A DNA stretch of 8,949 nucleotides from Candidatus Caccousia avistercoris (GTDB lineage: Bacteria > Bacillota > Clostridia > Oscillospirales > Acutalibacteraceae): assembly GCA_018715025.1 (NCBI GenBank), contig DVMK01000249.1, positions 1 through 8,949 on the forward strand, read 5' to 3'. Of this stretch, positions 4,540-8,949 are shown one piece after another. The position numbers and the translations under genes are program-made. A model generated the notes under the pieces. It saw nothing but the letters and a program-made list of their open reading frames with translations, had not been told where the DNA came from and ran no database searches. The first letter of the stretch is position 1. Each line of letters begins with the position of its first letter.

Positions 4540-4712
4540 CTGCATCATCATGGATAGATATGCGCAATTTGCTTTTTATTATCATACCACAGAGTGAGAA
4601 AAAAGGCAAGAGGTTCTGAGATCTGCCGTGAAATTCGTGGTGGCGCAGGGAAAGTTTTGTGCTTTATTTCATGCCAAGAGTTGGTAAATATATGAATGGA
4701 GTGATTGAGCCA
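4540..4712 (+). other. Untranslated leader of rpoB
   Basis: About 170 nt lie between the predicted transcription start and the rpoB ATG. I see no recognisable riboswitch, protein-binding leader or terminator in it. A 15-codon open frame (4550-4597) has no ribosome binding site and is probably chance. The real rpoB ribosome binding site is GGAGTGA (4698-4704). Confidence 0.5.
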
Positions 4713-7700
4713 ATGGTGAATGTCAAACCGGTGCAAGTCGGCAAAAACACCCGGATGAGCTTTGCCAGAATTGACGAAGTCCTGGGGATGCCGAACCTGA
4801 TTGAGGTGCAGAAGAATTCCTATGCCTGGTTCCTGGACAAGGGCCTCAAGGAAGTCTTCAAGGATGTTTCCGGTATTACAGACTACACAGGCAACCTTGT
4901 GCTTGACTTTGTGGACTACACGCTGGACGTTGACAAGCCCAACTACAGCGTGGAGGAGTGCAAGGAACGCGACGCCACCTACGCCGCCGCCCTGCGCGTC
5001 ACCGCCCGGCTGCTCAACAAGGAAAGCGGCGAAATCAAAGAGTCCGAGGTTTTCATGGGCGATTTCCCGCTGATGACGGAAAGCGGCACCTTTGTCATCA
5101 ACGGCGCTGAACGCGTCATTGCCTCCCAGTTGGTTCGCTCCCCCGGCGTATACTATAAAATGGATTACGACAAGACAGGCAAGGAGCTGTTCAGCTCTAC
5201 CGTTATCCCCAACCGGGGCGCCTGGCTTGAGTACGAAAACGACGCCAACGACGTGTTTTATGTGCGCATCGACAAAAACCGAAAAATCCCCGTCACCGTA
5301 TTTATCCGCGCCCTCGGCCTTGGCACCGACACGGAAATTTACGATTATTTCGGCGAGGACGACCGCATTAAGGCCACCATTGAAAAGGATCCGTGCAAAA
5401 CCACGGAGGAGGCCCTGTTTGAGGTGTACCGCAAGCTGCGCCCCAGCGAGCCCCCCACCATTGAAAGCGCCCAGTCCCACATTAACGGGCTGTTCTTTGA
5501 CGCAAGGCGGTACGACCTTTCCCGCGTGGGCCGCTACAAATACAACAAAAAGCTGAACCTGGCCGGCCGCATTGTGGGGCAGGCCCTTTCCCAGCCTGTG
5601 GTGAACCCCCTTACCGGCGAGGTTATGGCAGAGGCGGGGGAGATCGTCTCTCACGCGAAGGCTGCGGAAATGGACAATGCAGGCGTCACCGTGGCTTTTG
5701 TCACCGTAAACGAGCGGGAAGTGAAGGTGATCTCCAACGGCATGGTAGAGATCAACAATTTCCTGGATTTTGACGCCCACAAGGAGTGCGGCGTCAACGA
5801 GCGCGTCCGCTTCAGCGTGCTGGCGGAAATTCTGGAAACCTGCCCTACCGACGAGGAGAAAAAGGAAGCGATTTCCGCCCGCATTGACGAGCTGATTCCC
5901 AAGCATATCATCATTGACGACATCTTTTCCTCCATCAACTATATGAACTGCCTGGCCATGGGGCTTGGCAGCCTTGACGATATTGACCACCTGGGCAACC
6001 GGCGCATCCGCTCGGTGGGCGAGCTGCTGCAGAACCAGTTCCGCATCGGCTTCTCCCGCCTGGAACGCGTGATCCGGGAGCGCATGACCCTGCAGGCGCA
6101 GGATCTCAACAACCTGACGCCGCAGTCCCTCATCAACATCCGTCCCGTTGTGGCGGCCATCAAGGAGTTCTTCGGCTCCTCGCCGCTGTCGCAGTTCATG
6201 GATCAGACGAACCCTCTGGCCGAGCTGACGAACAAGCGCCGCTTGTCCGCTCTGGGCCCCGGCGGCCTGTCGCGTGATCGCGCCGGTTTCGAGGTTCGCG
6301 ACGTTCACTACAGCCACTATGGCCGCATGTGCCCCATTGAGACGCCGGAAGGCCCCAACATCGGCCTGATCTCTTACCTGGCCACCTTTGCCCGCATCAA
6401 CGAGTACGGCTTCATCGAGGCCCCCTTCCGCCGGGTGGACCACGAGACGGGCATTGTCACCAAGGAAGTGGTGTACATGACCGCCGACATGGAGGACGAA
6501 TACATCGTAGCCCAGGCCAACGAGCCCCTGGATGAGGAAGGGCATTTTGCCAACCCCAAGGTGCACGCCCGCTACCGGGACGGCTTCGTGGAGGTAGAGC
6601 GGGAGCAGGCGGACTACATGGACGTTTCCCCCCGCATGGTGGTTTCCGTGGCTACGGCCATGATTCCCTTCCTGGAAAACGACGACGCCAACCGTGCGCT
6701 GATGGGTTCTAACATGCAGCGGCAGGCGGTGCCGCTTCTGAAGACCGAGTCCCCCATTGTGGGCACCGGCATGGAGTACAAGGCCGGCGTGGACTCCGGC
6801 GTGTGCGTCATTGCCAAGCACGCCGGCGTGGTGCGCAGCGTAAGCGCCGACGAGGTATGCGTTACCCGGGAGGACGGAGAAACCGACGTGTACCACATTA
6901 CCAAATTCATGCGTTCCAACCAGGGCACCTGCATCAACCAGATTCCCGTGGTGGACGTTCACCAGAAAATCCAGAAGGGCGACGTAATCGCCGACGGCCC
7001 CGCCACCAAGGACGGCGAAATCAGCCTGGGCAAGAACGCCCTCATCGGCTTCATGACCTGGGAAGGCTACAACTACGAGGACGCCGTTCTCATCAGCGAA
7101 AAAATTGTGCGGGACGACGTTTATACCTCCATCCATATTGAAGAGTACGAGCTGGAAGCCCGCGACACCAAGCTGGGGCCGGAGGAAATCACCCGCGACA
7201 TCCCCAACGTCAACGAGGATCTTCTCCGCGACCTGGACGAGGAGGGCATCATCCGCGTAGGCGCTGAGGTGCGCACCGGCGACATCCTGGTGGGCAAGGT
7301 AACCCCCAAGGGCGAGACGGAGCTCACCGCGGAGGAGCGCCTGCTGCGGGCCATCTTCGGCGAAAAGGCCCGGGAAGTGCGCGACACCTCCCTGCGCGTA
7401 CCCCACGGCGAGTACGGCATTGTGGTGGACGTGAAGGTGTTCACCCGGGAAAACAGCAACAACGAGCTGAGCCCCGGCGTCAACAAGGTGGTGCGCTGCT
7501 ACATTGCCCAGAAGCGGAAAATTTCCGTGGGCGACAAAATGGCCGGCCGCCACGGCAACAAGGGCGTGGTGTCCCGCATTCTGCCGGTGGAGGATATGCC
7601 CTTCCTGCCGGACGGCACCCCGCTGGACATTGTGCTGAACCCCCTGGGCGTGCCTTCCCGTATGAACATCGGCCAGGTGCTTGAGGTTCACCTGGGCATG

Positions 7701-8438
7701 GCGGCCAAGGCCCTTGGCTGGAAGGTGATGACCCCGGTGTTCGACGGCGCGCACGAGGCGGATATTCGGGAGTGCTTTAAAATGGCCGGCATGTCAGAGG
7801 ACGGCAAGTTCATTCTGAAGGACGGCCGCACCGGCGAATATTTCGACAACCCGGTTACGGTGGGCTACATGTACTACCTGAAGCTGCACCACCTGGTAGA
7901 CGACAAGATTCACGCCCGTTCCACCGGCCCCTACAGCCTGGTGACGCAGCAGCCCTTGGGCGGCAAGGCCCAGTTCGGCGGCCAGCGCTTCGGCGAAATG
8001 GAAGTTTGGGCCCTGGAAGCCTACGGCGCGGCTTACACCCTGCAGGAAATCCTCACGGTGAAGTCCGACGACGTGGTGGGCCGTGTGAAAACCTACGAGG
8101 CCATTGTAAAGGGCCAGAACATCCCGAAGCCGGGTGTGCCGGAATCCTTTAAGGTGCTGATTAAGGAGCTTCAGTCCCTGGGCCTTGACGTGAAGGTGCT
8201 TGACAAGAACAACGAGGAGATTGACCTGAAGCAGACCTTTGACGACGATGACGACATTGGCTTCACTCCCTCCGACGATCTGTTCTCAGAGCAGAATGTG
8301 GCCGATGATTTGGACGGCTACACCGTGGACGAAAACGATGACGACGACGGCTTCTCTGAGGAGGAGGACGCTTTTGACGAAAGCGCCCTGGACGACGAGG
8401 ATCCCTTTGATTTGGACGACGGCAGCGACGAATTTTAA
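4713..8438 (+). CDS. rpoB: DNA-directed RNA polymerase subunit beta
   Basis: The beta subunit forms one half of the RNA polymerase catalytic cleft and the rifamycin pocket. The 1241-residue protein is complete and shows the family blocks in order. These are the N-terminal SFARIDEVLGMPNLIEVQ, the rifamycin cluster SQFMDQTNPLAELTNKRRL, CPIETPEGPNIGLI, then GYNYEDAVLISE (Glu789, Asp790), KMAGRHGNKG (Lys942, Lys950) and the C-terminal QQPLGGKAQFGGQRFGEMEV. It lacks the large proteobacterial insertions, as in Bacillota. Residues 491 and 507 are Pro and Asn where E. coli has Gln510 and His526. Residues 1177-1241 form an acidic tail with 32 Asp/Glu in 65 residues and no Lys, Arg or His. I chose ATG 4713 because GGAGTGA lies eight bases upstream and the start MVNVKPVQVGKNTRMSF leads straight into the conserved block; earlier in-frame starts (GTG 4659, ATG 4671, ATG 4692) have no good ribosome binding site. 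rpoC follows 19 bases later. Confidence 0.97.
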   Translation: MVNVKPVQVGKNTRMSFARIDEVLGMPNLIEVQKNSYAWFLDKGLKEVFKDVSGITDYTGNLVLDFVDYTLDVDKPNYSVEECKERDATYAAALRVTARLLNKESGEIKESEVFMGDFPLMTESGTFVINGAERVIASQLVRSPGVYYKMDYDKTGKELFSSTVIPNRGAWLEYENDANDVFYVRIDKNRKIPVTVFIRALGLGTDTEIYDYFGEDDRIKATIEKDPCKTTEEALFEVYRKLRPSEPPTIESAQSHINGLFFDARRYDLSRVGRYKYNKKLNLAGRIVGQALSQPVVNPLTGEVMAEAGEIVSHAKAAEMDNAGVTVAFVTVNEREVKVISNGMVEINNFLDFDAHKECGVNERVRFSVLAEILETCPTDEEKKEAISARIDELIPKHIIIDDIFSSINYMNCLAMGLGSLDDIDHLGNRRIRSVGELLQNQFRIGFSRLERVIRERMTLQAQDLNNLTPQSLINIRPVVAAIKEFFGSSPLSQFMDQTNPLAELTNKRRLSALGPGGLSRDRAGFEVRDVHYSHYGRMCPIETPEGPNIGLISYLATFARINEYGFIEAPFRRVDHETGIVTKEVVYMTADMEDEYIVAQANEPLDEEGHFANPKVHARYRDGFVEVEREQADYMDVSPRMVVSVATAMIPFLENDDANRALMGSNMQRQAVPLLKTESPIVGTGMEYKAGVDSGVCVIAKHAGVVRSVSADEVCVTREDGETDVYHITKFMRSNQGTCINQIPVVDVHQKIQKGDVIADGPATKDGEISLGKNALIGFMTWEGYNYEDAVLISEKIVRDDVYTSIHIEEYELEARDTKLGPEEITRDIPNVNEDLLRDLDEEGIIRVGAEVRTGDILVGKVTPKGETELTAEERLLRAIFGEKAREVRDTSLRVPHGEYGIVVDVKVFTRENSNNELSPGVNKVVRCYIAQKRKISVGDKMAGRHGNKGVVSRILPVEDMPFLPDGTPLDIVLNPLGVPSRMNIGQVLEVHLGMAAKALGWKVMTPVFDGAHEADIRECFKMAGMSEDGKFILKDGRTGEYFDNPVTVGYMYYLKLHHLVDDKIHARSTGPYSLVTQQPLGGKAQFGGQRFGEMEVWALEAYGAAYTLQEILTVKSDDVVGRVKTYEAIVKGQNIPKPGVPESFKVLIKELQSLGLDVKVLDKNNEEIDLKQTFDDDDDIGFTPSDDLFSEQNVADDLDGYTVDENDDDDGFSEEEDAFDESALDDEDPFDLDDGSDEF

Positions 8439-8457
8439 GAGGGAGGAACTTGGTTAG

Positions 8458-8949
8458 ATGGAATTTAACGTTTTTGAATCGATTAAGATTGGGCTGGCAT
8501 CCCCTGATAAAATTCGGGAATGGTCCCACGGCGAAGTGAAAAAGCCCGAGACCATCAATTACCGCACCCTGAAGCCAGAGCGCGACGGCCTGTTCTGTGA
8601 GCGTATTTTCGGGCCCACCAAGGACTGGGAGTGCCATTGCGGCAAGTACAAGAGAATCCGCTACAAGGGCAAAATCTGCGACCGCTGCGGCGTGGAGGTC
8701 ACGCGCTCCAAGGTGCGCCGGGAGCGCATGGGCCACATTGAGCTGGCGGCCCCTGTTTCCCACATCTGGTATTTCAAGGGGATTCCCTCCCGCATAGGCC
8801 TCATGCTGGACATCTCCCCCCGCATGCTGGAAAAGGTTCTTTACTTTGCCATGTATATTGTCACGGATCCGGGCAGCGTGCGGGAGCTGCAGAAAAAGCA
8901 GATCCTCACAGAGAAGGAGTACCGGGATCTGCGGGAAAAATATGAGGAT
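8458..8949 (+). CDS. rpoC: DNA-directed RNA polymerase subunit beta' (5' part, runs off the window)
   Basis: The first 164 codons of beta', the subunit carrying the catalytic Mg2+ site, are present with no stop before the window ends; the NADFDGD active-site motif lies beyond the window. The N-terminus MEFNVFESIKIGLASPDKI is typical. The four-Cys zinc site of the clamp is complete (Cys59, Cys61, Cys74, Cys77). It is followed by RSKVRRERMGHIELAAPVSHIW, the conserved segment leading into the clamp and lid region. A ribosome binding site GGGAGGAA (8441-8448) lies nine bases before the ATG at 8458. The gene is co-transcribed with rpoB, 19 bases downstream of its stop codon. Confidence 0.97.
   Translation, partial: MEFNVFESIKIGLASPDKIREWSHGEVKKPETINYRTLKPERDGLFCERIFGPTKDWECHCGKYKRIRYKGKICDRCGVEVTRSKVRRERMGHIELAAPVSHIWYFKGIPSRIGLMLDISPRMLEKVLYFAMYIVTDPGSVRELQKKQILTEKEYRDLREKYED

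Larger units (their letters stand above)
4316..4712. other. Divergent intergenic region between the phosphodiesterase gene and rpoB
   Basis: This 397-base gap has no gene I can support. Its left half is full of dyad symmetries upstream of the phosphodiesterase gene. Its right half holds the rpoB promoter and leader. Small hairpins also occur at 4463-4478 (CCCGC / GCGGG, 6-base loop) and 4491-4506 (AAGGGA / TCCCTT, 4-base loop); the second overlaps the first two bases of the rpoB -35 box. I found no convincing minus-strand promoter for the phosphodiesterase gene. Confidence 0.7.

Noticed and set aside
4550..4597. 15-codon upstream open frame in the rpoB leader
   Set aside because: No Shine-Dalgarno sequence, only about 10 bases from the predicted transcript start, and no sign of stalling or terminator coupling.
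4659..4712. GTG 4659 or ATG 4671/4692 as the rpoB start
   Set aside because: None has a convincing ribosome binding site, while ATG 4713 has GGAGTGA at good spacing and the expected N-terminus.
4548..7754. 1068-codon open frame on the minus strand across rpoB
   Set aside because: Its His/Val/Gly-rich, repetitive composition is typical of an antisense shadow of a GC-rich gene. It ends inside the rpoB leader and matches nothing I know.

Overview
The window looks like chromosomal DNA from a GC-rich member of the Clostridia. I would guess an Oscillospiraceae/Ruminococcaceae-type gut anaerobe. The grounds are Bacillota-style RpoB/RpoC sequences without the large proteobacterial insertions, a very acidic RpoB C-terminus, strong AGGAGG-type ribosome binding sites with GTG and TTG starts, and a P-type ATPase and DUF6110-like protein of a kind known from such bacteria. 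The genus cannot be fixed from this window alone.

Region 1 (about 56-3497) is a compact metal-homeostasis module. It starts with a two-domain DtxR/MntR-family repressor (109-525) behind a palindromic operator. A 378-base AT-rich control region (526-903) follows. It holds a terminator-like hairpin, two sigma-70-type promoter candidates, two more operators of the same form nested in a 12-bp perfect inverted repeat, and a leader able to form alternative hairpins. Three co-directional genes come next: a 26-residue single-span membrane peptide with a GTG start (904-984), a DUF6110-like small membrane-anchored protein (1022-1309), and a 700-residue P1B-type metal ATPase with a TTG start (1395-3497). 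A strong intrinsic terminator sits between the last two and probably lowers ATPase expression. The shared operator form TTAG-N6-CTAA suggests that the repressor controls itself and the transporter genes. The transported metal cannot be read from sequence; Mn2+ or Fe2+ is most plausible given the regulator family.

Region 2 (3506-4315) holds an 18-bp perfect hairpin between convergent genes and, on the minus strand, a cytoplasmic glycerophosphodiester phosphodiesterase. Its upstream region is unusually rich in dyad symmetries.

Region 3 (4316-8949) is the core transcription locus. A TTGACA-N17-TACAAT promoter precedes a leader of about 170 nt, then rpoB (4713-8438) and the start of rpoC, which runs off the window. 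rplJ-rplL, the usual genes before rpoB, are not there; a divergent phosphodiesterase gene takes their place. The RpoB rifamycin pocket carries Asn and Pro where His526 and Gln510 (E. coli numbering) are expected, which suggests natural rifamycin insensitivity.

The best candidate for a little-described system is Region 1: regulator, hidden 26-residue membrane peptide, DUF6110-like protein and divergent P1B ATPase, tied together by one operator family. Bases 1-55 hold no gene I can support.
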